From NCBI GenBank assembly GCA_950097015.1, contig CATNEN010000034.1, forward strand, positions 7,582,501 through 7,646,500: a stretch of DNA of 64,000 bases, written 5' to 3'. Shown piece after piece: positions 1-10,372 of this stretch (positions within the stretch are counted from its first letter, which is position 1; the number at the start of each line of letters is the position of its first letter). The position numbers were made by a program, and so were the translations under genes. The notes under the pieces are model-generated. The model did no database searches and was not told where the DNA came from. It saw nothing but the letters and a program-made list of their open reading frames with translations. The stretch comes from Macrostomum hystrix. Taxonomy: Eukaryota > Platyhelminthes > Macrostomidae.

Positions 1-429
1 TGGCAGCTGGACGTTGGCAGAAGGCAGCTGAACATCAGGGGGTGGCAGCTGGACGTTGGCAGAAGGCAGCTGAACATCAGGGGGTGGCAGCTGGACGTTG
101 GCCGTTTGCCGCTGATGATGATCAATATCCTCTTCGTCGCTCCCCTCTTCCTCGTTAAAACTAACGCATGGACTGCACATCCAAAGTTGTTTGCCTCTAA
201 TTTGCGGCGGTTGACGATCGGCATGCGGCTCAGCGAAGTCATCGTCACTGTTGGTCTCGGCGATGACCGCATTGATAAGCTGGCTGAGGGCTTGCTTTCT
301 GCCTGCCTCCTCGCTCGCCTGATCTTGGGCTTTTTGCAGCACACTGCGTCGCAAGTTGCGGACTCCATCGTCACCAGCAGGCAGCAGCTGATGTCCTCGA
401 TGCCGAAGAGCAGAATTTTTTTCCCGGGC
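1..429 (-). CDS. Acidic ORF fragment of unknown function (copy 1)
   Basis: I do not recognise this sequence. The minus frame is open for about 143 codons from an in-frame TAA at 430-432 to the window edge, with no early methionine, so it can only be an exon or a fragment. It encodes a Gln/Arg/Ala-rich part, an acidic DEEDIDHHQ segment after a CSPC motif, then a 14-residue repeat of VQLPPPDVQLPS type encoded by the 42-bp tandem repeat at 1-105. The related copy at 6720-7168 differs mainly by substitutions in the unique part and keeps frame there. GC content is higher than the surroundings and similar to the gypsy remnant, so a retroelement origin is possible. Confidence 0.3.
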
Positions 430-504
430 TTAATCAACCCGCATTGCCAGCAAACAGACCATGTACTTTTGTTACATCTTGAGTGGCGGTCCGACTGTAG
501 ATTC

Positions 505-786
505 AATCCTCCCAGTTTGGGATTCAAATACTCCCAGTTTGGGATTTGAATACTCCTAGTTTTGGATTTGAATACCCCTAGTTTGGGATTTGAATACTCC
601 CAGTTTGGGATTCAATCCTCCCAGTTTTGGATTCAATCCTCCCAGTTTGGGATTTGAATACTCCTAGTTTTGGATTTGAATACCCCCAGTTTGGGATTTG
701 AATACTCCCAGTTTGGGATTCAATCCTCCCAGTTTGGGATTCAATCCTCCCATTTTGGGATTTGAATACTCCTAGTTTGGATTTGA
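505..786. repeat. CCCAGTTTGGG minisatellite, plus orientation
   Basis: About 13 units of 21-22 bp with core TCCCAGTTTGGGATT and spacer variants (CAATCC or TGAATAC). It lies downstream of the minus-strand gene at 878-1414. The core is a near palindrome (TCCCA-GTT-TGGGA). Confidence 0.9.
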
Positions 787-851
787 AAGAAGAAACAAAA
801 ATGGCTCGTACTCGTATTTTGTGCCACGATTCGAACAACTGACGAGAGCAG

Positions 852-857
852 TTTATT
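852..857 (-). terminator. Poly(A) signal of the 878-1414 gene
   Basis: AATAAA on the minus strand about 20 bp past the stop codon, in the context ACAAATAAACTGC. The same signal recurs at 9719-9724 (minus), 3867-3872 (plus) and 13291-13296 (plus) after the paralogues. Confidence 0.6.
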
Positions 858-877
858 TGTAAGAGTTCCAGGTCTCA

Positions 878-1414
878 CTAATTGATCACAGTGACCTTCC
901 ACTTATCTTTAATATAATTCTGGCAGGCAATACTGCTAAAAGATGATCCCTTCGGCCATTTGTCAACAATGTAGGCGTGACTCCAGTACATATTCCTGAT
1001 GGTCACAATGTCACCATCTTTGATGTTCATAGAGTTGTCCTGATTCACAATGAACCACATCTGACCACGATCAGCGGCTCCTTTTTGAAGGTAGATTGCA
1101 TAGCCGTTGCCGCATTGTGCATAGATCTCTTTAATATAACCAGGATTGTCGAGGACGATCTTCTTAGAGCCATGCCAGGCGTCTTCGAATCGGAATGAGG
1201 TTGGCTTACCGGTTGCGACATTACCGGTTGCGACCAATAATAACGCACCTTTGTCTTCACCAACGTCTATGCGGTTCCCTGTTGCCACATTGATCAGCGA
1301 AACCAGCGAGCTTTGGCTGATGACTGCGCGTTTCGAAGCTGCAAGAGGCAGTGCTAGGCAGAGTGCCAGCAGGACCAGCGTCAGTAGGATGACAGAACTG
1401 CTTTGATTGGGCAT
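878..1414 (-). CDS. Small secreted protein, possible beta-trefoil (lectin-like) fold, copy L1
   Basis: Single-exon gene of 178 aa. The ATG at 1414 is followed by a short polar stretch and a long hydrophobic core (VILLTLVLLALCLAL), a clear signal peptide, with likely cleavage near PLAASKRA. The mature part is about 150 aa with only two or three cysteines. It contains FRFEDA, KKIVLDNPGYIKEIY, QMWFIV and IKDGDIVTIRN followed by a YIVD motif. The alternation of aromatic and Gly/Asp turns recalls ricin-B or MIR-type beta-trefoils, but no QxW triplet repeat is clear, so the fold is an inference and the function unknown. A TATA box lies 75 bp upstream and AATAAA 20 bp past the stop, so the unit looks complete. 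Four relatives occur at 3334, 9745, 12753 and 17469. Confidence 0.75.
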   Translation of the reverse strand: MPNQSSSVILLTLVLLALCLALPLAASKRAVISQSSLVSLINVATGNRIDVGEDKGALLLVATGNVATGKPTSFRFEDAWHGSKKIVLDNPGYIKEIYAQCGNGYAIYLQKGAADRGQMWFIVNQDNSMNIKDGDIVTIRNMYWSHAYIVDKWPKGSSFSSIACQNYIKDKWKVTVIN

Positions 1415-1484
1415 TCCAATTCAATTTCTGGCAGTTTCAATAAACGAACCGAGAAATTGGAGTTTGATTTGAATTTCTCAGAAG

Positions 1485-1493
1485 CTTATATAG
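1485..1493 (-). promoter_or_regulatory. TATA box of the L1 gene
   Basis: On the minus strand this reads CTATATAAG, about 75 bp upstream of the ATG at 1414, leaving room for a 5' UTR of roughly 40-50 bases. The element is conserved in L3 and, in a weaker form, in L5, and is absent from the plus-strand copies. Confidence 0.6.
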
Positions 1494-1831
1494 AGCTTTT
1501 GGTTGATTGGAATTTTTAACGTTAAGCGCAGACGAGCAGAGAAAACTGTTTCTTTCCTAGGAACTACATTTTTACCTTCAGGAATGCAGATGACGTTGTG
1601 GTTGCGTTGCAATCAATAAGGAAAATTTTAATCTGATTCACTCCTCAGGAGTATCTCTGTGCATGTGGCTTTGCTTCAAGTCGGATACACATTTTCAACT
1701 AAAATTTGAAACCGCTATCAGATTAAGAAATATTTCTTAGAAGGAAATTCTTAAAAAAAGTGGAAAAGTTTTCTTGATTTTCGTTCAGTGCTTCACTTCG
1801 CAATTGCTGTGCTTCGAGCGTTGCCTGCAAG

Positions 1832-2372
1832 TGATACTCCCAGTTTGGGATTTGAATACTCCCAGTTTGGGATTTGAATACTCCCAGTTTAGGATTCAAA
1901 CACTCCCAGTTTGGGATTCGAATACTCCCAGTTTGGGATTCGAATACTCCCAGTTTGGGATTTGAATACTCCCAGTTTGGGATTCAATCCTATCAGCTTG
2001 GAATTCAATCCTACCAGCTTGAAATTTAATCCCCTCAGCTTGGAATCCAATCCTCCTTGATTAAAATTCAAATCCTCCTAGTTTGGGATTCAAACCTGGC
2101 AGTTTGGATTCAATCCTCCAATTTTAGGATTCAACCTCCCAGTTTGGAATCCAATACTCCCAGTTTGGAATCTAATACTCCCAGTTTGGAATCCAATACT
2201 CCCAGTTTGGAGTTCAAATACTCCCAGTTTGGAATTTAATCCTCCCAGTTTGGGATTCAATCCCACCAGTTTGGGATTCTATTTTTCCAGTTTGGGATTT
2301 AATCCTCTCAGCTTGGAATCCAATCCTCCCAGTTTGAAATTCAAATCCTTCTAGATTGGGATTTAAGTCCTT
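1832..2372. repeat. CCCAGTTTGGG minisatellite, mixed variants
   Basis: About 25 units of 21-22 bp. The left part has the GGGATTCGAATA type and the right part GGAATCCAATA and CAGCTTGGAATT types. It begins right after the upstream flank of L1 and ends at the SINE. Confidence 0.9.
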
Positions 2373-2375
2373 CCA

Positions 2376-2694
2376 GTTCCAGAGCAGAGGTTGTAGCCTC
2401 GTGGTAAGTCGGACTCACGACTTGAAGGTCGGGGGTTCGATTCTCGACTCCACTGGAACAATTTGCGTCCCTTGGCAAGACACTTAACTCTGCATTGCTT
2501 CAGTTCACTCAGCTGTTAAATGGGTACCAGCATCAGCTGGGATAATTGAAGGTGGGTGTGTCGTCCCCCCAGTCCGTGGACTGAACAGCTGTACGCAGCC
2601 TTCAGATGCGCCGCGTATTAGCTGCGGCTGTGCTGTCGGCTGCACATCTGACCCGATTGGGGCAGGTGTAATCAATTTTTGTTATTATTATTTT
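2376..2694 (+). mobile_element. tRNA-derived SINE, family A, copy 1
   Basis: The head is tRNA-like: an A box (TAGCCTCGTGG) and a B box (GGTTCGATTCT) about 40 bases apart, with short complementary ends GTTCCAG and CTGGAAC. The body carries a conserved-looking GCAAGACACTTAACTCTGC and TTAAATGGGTACCAGC stretch, as in several metazoan SINE families. The 3' end is a T-rich TTATTATTATTTT tail. No coding capacity. Copy 2 is at 11661-11978. Confidence 0.85.
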
Positions 2695-3333
2695 AGTTTG
2701 GGATATAACCCTGGCAGATTGGGAATCAATCCTCCCAGTTTGGGACTTGTAAGCTGGAGAACTCAAGTCAAGTCTTGTTCGCTGACAAGCCAACAGTTGA
2801 GGGCCAGAGCCAAAGCTTGCGATCTATTTATTATGCACAGACTTTACGATGAATGCACGTTGATTATTGAAACGATTTGATTGGTTGAGGGCTAAAACAT
2901 GCACTGACACGCAGGTGGATATGCGGTGAGTAAACACTGCTAGAGAGAGACAGCGCACGACAGATAGGGAGAAAGATAACACAAAATGTAAACGAGGACT
3001 GAAGCATAAAAGTGCAACCGCAAAACCAACACACACTGGGAGTATGTCAATATCAGACTGGGTTGATTGAATGCCAAACAGAGCCAATCCCCTGCTGCAA
3101 TCTAATGCTGAACGGCAGTCAATCTCATGCCAAATCTCGACAGCGGAAAATCACGCCACCAGTGCTTCTCCGTGATCACTTGCAGGCAACGCTGGAAGCT
3201 CAGCAACTGTGAAGCGAAGCACAGAGATACTCCTGATGAGTAAATCACGTTAAAGTTTTCCTTATTGATTGCAACGCAACCACAACGTCATCTGCATTCC
3301 TGAAGGTAAAAATGTAGTTCCTAGGATTAAAAT

Positions 3334-3846
3334 GTTCTGTCATCCTACTGACGCTGGTCCTGCTGGCACTCTGCCTAGCACTGCCTCTTGCAGCTTCGAA
3401 ACGCGCAGTCATCAGCCAAAGCTCGCTGGTTACGCTGATCAATGTGCGAACTGGGAACCGCATGAATGTTGTTCAAGAGTCACCCCATGGTTTGTTATTT
3501 TTGGACGTCAAAACCGGTAAGCAAGCCTCATTCTGAAGACGCCAGGCATGGCTCTAAGAAGATCCTCCTCGACAATCCTGGTTATATTAAAGACATCTAT
3601 GCACAATGCGGCAATAGCAGCGTCACAGTCTACCTTAGAAAAGGAGACGATGATCGTGGTCAGATGTGGTTCATTGTGAATCAGAAAGACTCTATGAAAA
3701 TCAAAGATGGCGACATTGTGACCATCATGAATATGTACTGGAGTCACGCCTACATTGTTGACACATCGCCGAAACGATCATCTCTTAGCAGTATCGCCTG
3801 CGAGAATAATTATCCAGACAAATATAAGGTCACTGTGATCAATTAG
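3334..3846 (+). pseudogene. Broken secreted-protein copy L2
   Basis: Plus-strand paralogue of L1. Homology begins at the GTTCTGTCATCC sequence (codons 6-9 of L1). The promoter, TATA box, 5' UTR and start codon are missing because the far-upstream flank (CCTAGG) is joined directly to this point. Compared with L4 there is a 5-bp deletion near 3535 that shifts frame and creates a stop (TTCTGAAGA). The downstream half, from DARHGSKK to the terminal VTVIN, is intact in frame. An AATAAA follows at 3867. A translated product is unlikely. Confidence 0.8.
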
Positions 3847-4469
3847 TGAGACCCGGAACTCTTACAAATAAACTGCTCTCGTCAGTTGTTCGAATCGTGG
3901 TACAGACTATCTTTATTTTAGCTGAAATCTCTTTTTATTTTCTTCGCACAACTAAAATATATACAATGAAAGACTCAATTTTAACTGCGAAAAACGAAGT
4001 AAAAATTGCAACAATGATATCGGAATCAAAATCAGATTCGAAAATGAAGCGCGCACAATCGATACTACTGCTCAGTGTGAGTTGTTGGTGGTGTAGAAAT
4101 TATGCGATGGGAAGTTCACGATTACAATTTTATTGAAATTGAAAAAATAAATTTTAAACACACATTGACATTTCGTACATGTGTCCTTGGACATTTCTTC
4201 CATCTCTCCTTCCTTCTACATTCACTGAATGTGTCCTTGGACATCCCGTCAGTGTGCTTTTGTATGTTTCCTCAGTGTCATACCACATGGACTTAGCATA
4301 GGACAAGATCCTTTTCGATTTTAATACAAATCTGGTCAAACTACTCGTGAGTTTAGCATTTGTGCAAAGTTGAGCCAATAAACAAATGAATTCTAACTTT
4401 CAGTCAACCAAGGACTGTAGTTATGAAAGTTCATTGTGAAGGCATGCCGTTTTTAAATGCAAGGAAAGC
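3847..4469. other. 3' flank of L2, no gene seen
   Basis: AT-rich sequence shared with 13271-13894 and, inverted, with 19438-19760. It contains two TGTCCTTGGACAT direct repeats near 4184 and 4230. At 4339-4363 is a single-copy sequence related to the 24-bp unit amplified at 18817-19437. Confidence 0.6.
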
Positions 4470-5095
4470 TGAGAGGATTGAATCCCAAACTGGGAGGTTG
4501 AATCCCAAACTGGGAGGTTGAATCCCAAACTGGGAGGTTGAATCCCAAACTGGGAGATTGAATCTCAAACTGGGAGGTTGAATCCCAAACTGGGAGGGTT
4601 GAATCCCAATCTGGGAGGGTTGAATCCCAATATGGGAGGGTTGAATCCCAAAATGGGATGGTTGAATCCCAATATGGGAGGTTGAATCCCAAACTGGGAG
4701 GGTTGGATTCTAAACTGGGAGGATTGGCTTCCAAACTTGGTGGATTGGATTCCAAACTGGGGGGATTGAATCCCAAACTGGTAGGATTTAATACCAAACT
4801 GGTAGGATTGAATCCCAAGCTGGGAGGATGGAATTCTATACTGGGAAGATTTGAATCCCAATCTGGGAGGATTGAATCCCAATCTGGGAGGATTGAATCC
4901 CAATCTGGGAGGATTGAATCCCAATCTGGGAGGATTGAATCCCAATCTGGGAGGATTGAATCCCAAAATGGGAGGATTGAATTCCAAACTGATTTCCAGT
5001 TTTATTGATTTCCAATCCCAAAATGGAAATTTGAACTGGGAGGATCTTAGTCTTAGATCTTAATCTAAGTCCGGGTTGATTGAATCCCAAACTTA
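4470..5095. repeat. CCCAGTTTGGG minisatellite, inverted orientation
   Basis: About 29 units of 20-21 bp, now reading TTGAATCCCAATCTGGGAGG on the plus strand, the reverse complement of the arrays at 505-2372. It lies downstream of the plus-strand copy L2, mirroring the array downstream of the minus-strand L1. Confidence 0.9.
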
Positions 5096-5589
5096 GTCAA
5101 TTCCCTGCTGCAATCTAAAGCTAAACGTCAGTCAATCTCATGCCAAATGTCGACGAATCGACCTATACTAAACTTCTAATCATTGTTTAATTATTTATTC
5201 AGTTATTCGTACCAACGCTACAGAATAACAATGTCTAAACCAAATTTTATCATGTTTTCACCAAAAGTGCCAATCAATTCAAGGATTTGATTAAACTAGC
5301 ACACCAAGCCCCCAAGGTGGGGCACTACTGTTCAGACAAAAATATAGATTAATCCAGAAGGACAAAACACGCTTTAAAGTTGCTCTCCTTAAACAGAAGA
5401 CAAAAATAAATAGAAAATAATTTCATTTCGCAATTACCTAACACAATCAAGAGTCAAAGCAGCAGGAAGTCGCCAACTCACAAAAGGGCCGTTGCTAAAC
5501 TTAATAAAACACAGGCTTACGAGGATGCAAATCATTAGAATCATTTCGCTCTTCAGTGGGTACACCTGGACTCTGCACGGAGATGTTTG
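5096..5589. other. AT-rich spacer, no gene seen
   Basis: Unique AT-rich sequence, near-identical to 15126-15619. No convincing ORF or RNA gene. Confidence 0.5.
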
Positions 5590-5935
5590 CAGAAGCACCA
5601 GGTCCCGGCTGCTGCTGCACCAGTCACGGCCCGGCCGCCTTGGTCCTCAGGTCCAGCCGCCTCGCAGCCAGATGGAGTCGCCCACCTTCTCGGTCATGGT
5701 GAGCGTCATGAGCGTCATGAACGTCATGAGCTGTTCCGGAGAGTCCGAGCGGTTCCCGCTTGGCCTGCTGGTGCGAATAGTCAGGAGCAGCTTCTGCAGA
5801 AATTGGTCGAATGTCACCACCTTGGTTCACGTCTTCAACCCGCCTTTCAGACTTCTCACCAGCCGCTCAGCCTGTGCAATAGACTGCGGATGATAAGGCG
5901 GGGTGTGTACCTCCTGGCACCCGACGCTGCTCAGC
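5590..5935 (-). mobile_element. Ty3/gypsy integrase C-terminal fragment (copy 1)
   Basis: Minus-strand remnant of the gypsy-type pol at 15600-16630. It retains the end of the integrase (PQSIAQAERLVRSLKGGLKT), then TFDQFLQKLLLTIRTS, which matches the conserved FDQFLxxLLLxYR stretch of this integrase class, and a VGDSIWLRGG-like segment. Stops and frame changes interrupt it. Homology to the longer copy ends abruptly at 5935. Confidence 0.65.
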
Positions 5936-6720
5936 CACGTCAGAATATGATAAATATTCTCAACTTCAAAAACCTTCTATAAACAACCATTTGGGTTAAT
6001 AAGAATAGTTCGATGGTTTTAGCAACACTAGTTAAATTAATGCAGTAACTCGTATATTTGTTTCTTTGTCGATTTTTTTTCTTAATATTCTTATTTTTCT
6101 GGTTATATCAACACTGATTAAATTAGGGTGAAATAGAAGCGGCATAAAATGTGTCTCTTTTTAGTGGTTACAGAAATTCGTTCCTTAGGCATGTGACCCA
6201 CATTCTCCTTGCTAAATTGCAGTCAACATTTGTGTTTTTGCTTGCTGTTTTATGACTCGACTGTCCAAAATCAACTGCTGTTTGAAAAGTCCAGATCTCA
6301 ATGTCTGCTGCTCTGGGGTTTATTTGAGCAATGCTACATGCTATCTCACCTAACTGCTCCACACTGTCTCCTTGCATGGGCTCATCTGGGCCAAAATCGG
6401 ATTCACTAGCAACGCTACTGTGCTCAGTGCTGTCGCTAGTTCCGCTGCCGCCGCCGCCGCTGTCATCGCACCTATTGGTACTACCATCGCTTTCAATGCT
6501 GTCGGATGCATTAGTGACAACATTTTGCTCGCTGCTAGCTCTGCTGATTGCACCTGATTGCTGACCTGAGGAAAAGGACGCATTGAGTTAACTATAACTT
6601 AGCGGTTTAAATTTACTAAATTATGTCTTTTTTTCTCCAGAAAAGAGAGATAATGATAATCGCATTGCTCACGTCTCTACAGAACTTTATGTTCTGAAAT
6701 CCTAGTTGTATAAACTAAAC
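5936..6720. other. Spacer between the duplicated units, no gene seen
   Basis: Sequence not shared with the second unit. The left half is AT-rich. Around 6420-6550 lies a GC-richer patch with a short GCCGCCGCCGCCGCTG tract and overlapping short ORFs on both strands, none recognisable. Confidence 0.45.
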
Positions 6721-7168
6721 AGAAGGCAGCTGAACATCAGGGGGTGGCAGCTGGACGTTGACAGAAGGCAGCTGAACATCAGGGAGGCAGCTGGACGTCG
6801 GCAGAAGGCAGCTGAACATCAGGGGTGGCAGCTGGACGTTGGCCGTTTGCCGCTGATGATGATCAATATCCTCTTCGTCGCTCCCCTCTTCCTCGTAAAA
6901 AATAACGCATGGACTGCACATCCAAAGTTGTTTGCCTCTAATTTGCGGCGGTTGACGATCGGCATGCGGCTCAGCGAAGTCATCGTCACTGTTGGTCTCG
7001 GCGATGACCGCATTGATAAGCTGGCTGAGGGCTTGCTTTCTGCCTGCCTCCTCGCTCGCCTGATCTTGGGCTTTTTGCAGCACACTGCGTCGCAAGTTGC
7101 GGACTCCATCGTCACCAGCAGGCAGCAGCTGATGTCCTCGATGCCGAAGAGCAGAATTTTTTTCCCGG
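6720..7168 (-). CDS. Acidic ORF fragment of unknown function (copy 2)
   Basis: Second copy of the fragment at 1-429. The minus frame runs through VLQKAQDQASEEAGRKQAL, CSPC and EEEGSDEEDIDHH. Against copy 1 the changes near 6897 are substitutions that keep the frame (VSFN versus VIFY before EEEG). The following 42-bp repeats at 6720-6845 have small indels that break the VQLP reading frame. No in-frame start is visible, so it is a fragment or an exon. Confidence 0.3.
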
Positions 7169-7235
7169 GCTTAATCAACCCGCATTGCCAGCAAACAGAC
7201 CATGTACTTTTGTTACATCTTGAGTGGCGGTCCGA

Positions 7236-7743
7236 CTTAAGACTTCCAAGGACACTTTTGTGACAAGTTAAGCAAACTTCACAAACTTTCCTGTTCAGGT
7301 AAAATCCTGTTTATATACTCATCCAATAATGCATCTTCCTCACACTCAATCCAGCAACAAAGCTGTTTATCCTCCTCCTCCCCCCTTCCCCTCCTCCCAA
7401 CCCCAGTCTGTTCAGTGCGGCACAGATGCGTGGACACACATTGCACTTGAAAGCATAGAAAAAATAGCGGTCTCTGTTATGCACTAATAGTCAGTGCGGC
7501 AGAGTTGAGTTATGTTGCTTACAATATCTAGCTCCAGACCCCCCAAACAGTGTTCATTTGGGACAGACTCGGATGTGCACAGCAGCACTGGGACTCTCTC
7601 CACTTCAGGCCAAAGAGATTGGCTGGACCTATGCCGTACACAAAGCTGATAGGCCACCCTTCTTACCGGCCTCTAACCCTCAGCAATGTCTTATCTCCAA
7701 TGTGTGCGTTGCATTCGTTTCCTTTCTATCATTTTACATTGCG
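7236..7743. other. Insert specific to unit 2, no gene seen
   Basis: Replaces the minisatellite found at this point in unit 1. It contains a C-rich patch (CCTCCTCCCCCCTTCCCCTC) near 7370-7400 and no recognisable gene. Confidence 0.4.
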
Positions 7744-8191
7744 CCCAGTGCTAATGCGGCAGTGTCATAACATCCCATTGACCGCCTCCGATTCCTATCT
7801 CTATACAGTGAATTCACCCACTCCTATGCTTTTACACTACCGCCTATCTCCCCAGTGCTAATGCGGCAGTGTCATAACATCCCATTGACCGCCTCCGATT
7901 CCTATCTCTATACAGTGAATTCACCCACTCCTATGCTTTTACACTACCGCCTATCTCCCCAGTGCTAATGCGGCAGTGTCATAACATCCCATTGACCGCC
8001 TCCGATTCCTATCTCTATACAGTGAATTCACCCACTCCTATGCTTTTACACTACCGCCTATCTCCCCAGTGCTAATGCGGCAGTGTCATAACATCCCATT
8101 GACCGCCTCCGATTCCTATCTCTATACAGTGAATTCACCCACTCCTATGCTTTTACACTACCGCCTATCTCCCCAGTGCTAATGCGGCAGA
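7744..8191. repeat. 107-bp tandem repeat, four copies plus a partial
   Basis: The marker CCCAGTGCTAATGCGGCAG starts at 7744, 7851, 7958, 8065 and 8172, an exact 107-bp period. Copies look identical by eye, so the amplification is recent. Confidence 0.95.
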
Positions 8192-8217
8192 ATCATAATT
8201 CCCAATGCTACTACTTG

Positions 8218-9650
8218 TAGATTTAATCCTCCCAGTTTGGGATTTGAATACTCCCAGTTTGGGATTTGAATACTCCTAGTTTGGGATTCGAATACTCCCA
8301 GTTTGGAATCCAATAATCCCAGTTTGGAATCCAATACTCCCAGTTTGGGATTCGAGTACTCCCAGTTTGGGATTCGAATACTCCCAGTTTGGGATTCGAA
8401 TACTCCCAGTTTGGGATTTGAATACTCCCAGTTTGGGATTTGAATACTCCCAGTTTGGGATTCAAACACTCCCAGTTTGGGATTCGAATACTCCCAGTTT
8501 GGGATTCGAATACTCCCAGTTTGGGATTCGAATACTCCCAGTTTGGGATTCGAATACTCCCAGTTTGGGATTCGAATACTCCCAGTTTGGGATTCGAATA
8601 CTCCCAGTTTGGGATTCGAATACTCCCAGTTTGGGATTCGAATACTCCCAGTTTGGGATTCGAATACTCCCAGTTTGGGATTCGAATACTCCCAGTTTGG
8701 GATTCGAATACTCCCAGTTTGGGATTCGAATACTCCCAGTTTGGGATTCGAATACTCCCAGTTTGGGATTCGAATACTCCCAGTTTGGGATTCGAATACT
8801 CCCAGTTTGGGATTCGAATACTCCCAGTTTGGGATTCGAATACTCCCAGTTTGGGATTCGAATACTCCCAGTTTGGGATTTGAATACTCCCAGTTTGGGA
8901 TTTGAATACTCCCAGTTTGGGATTCAAACACTCCCAGTTTGGGATTCGAATACTCCCAGTTTGGGATTCGAATACTCCCAGTTTGGGATTCGAATACTCC
9001 CAGTTTGGGATTCGAATACTCCCAGTTTGGGATTCGAATACTCCCAGTTTGGGATTCGAATACTCCCAGTTTGGGATTTGAATACTCCCAGTTTGGGATT
9101 CAATCCTATCAGCTTGGAATTCAATCCTACCAGCTTGGGATTCAATCCCCTCAGCTTGGAATCCAATCCTCCTTGTTTAAAATTCAAATCCTCCTAGTTT
9201 GGGATTCAAACCTGGCAGTTTGGGATTCAATCCTCCAATTTTAGGATTCAACCTCCCGGTTTGGAATTCAATCCTCTCAGCTTGGAATCCAATACTCCCA
9301 GTTTGGAATCCAATACTCCCAGTTTGGAATTCAAATACTCCCAGTTTGGAATCCAATACTCCCAGTTTGGAATCCAATACTCCCAGTTTGGAATCCAATA
9401 CTCCCAGTTTGGAATCCAATACTCCCAGTTTGGAATTCAAATACTCCCAGTTTGGAATCCAATACTCCTAGTTTGGAATCCAATACTCCCAGTTTGGAAT
9501 CCAATACTCCCAGTTTGGAATCCAATACCTCCAGTTTGGAATCCAATACTCCCAGGTTGGAGTTCAAATACTCCCGGTTGGGAATGCAATCCTCTCAGCT
9601 TGGAATTCAATCCTCCCATTTTGGGATTTGAATACTCCTAGTTTGGGATT
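8218..9650. repeat. CCCAGTTTGGG minisatellite, large homogeneous array
   Basis: About 65 units. Most of 8340-9080 is a homogeneous 22-bp type with core TTTGGGATTCGAATACTCCC, which contains the perfect palindrome ATTCGAAT beside the near-palindrome TCCCAGTTTGGGA. 9240-9600 switches to the 21-bp GGAATCCAATAC type. Open frames of up to 276 codons on both strands are artefacts. Confidence 0.95.
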
Positions 9651-9744
9651 TGAAAGAAGAAACAAAAATGGCTCGTACTCGTATTTTGTGCCACGATTCG
9701 AACAACTGACGAGAGCAGTTTATTTGTAAGAGTTCCGGGTCTCA

Positions 9745-10293
9745 CTAATTGATCACAGTGACCTTCCACTTATCTCTTTTATCATCTTTATTATGATTCT
9801 TGCAGGCAATACTTCTAAAAGATGATCTGAACCGCCATGTGTCAACAATGTAGGCGTGACTCCAGTACATATTCCTGATGGTCACAATGTCACCATCTTT
9901 GATGTTCATAGAGTTGTTCTGATTCACAATGAACCACATCTGACCACGATCAGCGGCTCCTTTTTGAAGGTAGATTGCATAGCCGTTGCCGCATTGTGCA
10001 TAGATCTCTTTAATATAACCAGGATTGTCGAGGACGATCTTCTTAGAGCCATGCCAGGCGTCTTCGAATCGGAATGAGGTTGGCTTACCGGTTGCGACAT
10101 TACCGTTTGCGACCAATAATAACGCACCTTTGTCTTCACCAACGTCTATGCGGTTCCCTGTTGCCACATTGATCAGCGTAACCAGCGAGCTTTGGCTGAT
10201 GACTGCGCGTTTCGAAGCTGCAAGAGGCAGTGCTAGGCAGAGTGCCAGCAGGACCAGCGTCAGTAGGATGACAGAACTGCTTTGATTGGGCAT
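9745..10293 (-). CDS. Small secreted protein, copy L3
   Basis: Single-exon paralogue of L1 (182 aa) with the same signal peptide. The mature part is almost identical up to the YIVD motif; only the C-terminal 30 residues differ appreciably (TWRFRSSFRSIACKN and a short KDDKRD insertion before the shared WKVTVIN end). TATA box at 10364-10372, AATAAA at 9719-9724. Together with L1 it results from the tandem segmental duplication. Function unknown; a secreted beta-trefoil-like role is a guess. Confidence 0.75.
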   Translation of the reverse strand: MPNQSSSVILLTLVLLALCLALPLAASKRAVISQSSLVTLINVATGNRIDVGEDKGALLLVANGNVATGKPTSFRFEDAWHGSKKIVLDNPGYIKEIYAQCGNGYAIYLQKGAADRGQMWFIVNQNNSMNIKDGDIVTIRNMYWSHAYIVDTWRFRSSFRSIACKNHNKDDKRDKWKVTVIN

Positions 10294-10363
10294 TCCAATT
10301 CAATTTCTGGCAGTTTCAATAAACGAACCGAGAAATTGGAGTTTGATTTGAATTTCTCAGAAG

Positions 10364-10372
10364 CTTATATAG
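10364..10372 (-). promoter_or_regulatory. TATA box of the L3 gene
   Basis: CTATATAAG on the minus strand about 75 bp upstream of the ATG at 10293, identical in position and context to the L1 promoter. Confidence 0.6.

Larger units (their letters stand above)
1..5935. repeat. Segmental duplication, unit 1
   Basis: This block is near-identical by eye to the block at 6721-15964. Shared parts in the same order are the acidic ORF (1-500 and 6740-7235), the minus-strand secreted-protein gene (780-1830 and 9650-10710), the SINE (2376 and 11661), the plus-strand pseudogene (3334 and 12753), the minisatellite of opposite orientation (4470 and 13895) and the gypsy integrase end (5590 and 15620). Homology stops at 5935 inside the integrase sequence. 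The left edge is cut by the window. Confidence 0.8.

Noticed and set aside
106-549. Plus-strand ORF of 147 codons (and its copy at 6706-7263)
   Set aside because: Antisense to the acidic minus frame; it runs into the minisatellite at its end and the minus frame has the more protein-like composition.
2391-2470. Functional tRNA gene
   Set aside because: A and B boxes are present but the tRNA fold is imperfect, a SINE body and tail follow, and the copy at 11661 has the same structure.
8179-9440. Several 230-276-codon ORFs on both strands
   Set aside because: 21-22 bp minisatellite; same peptides in different phases.
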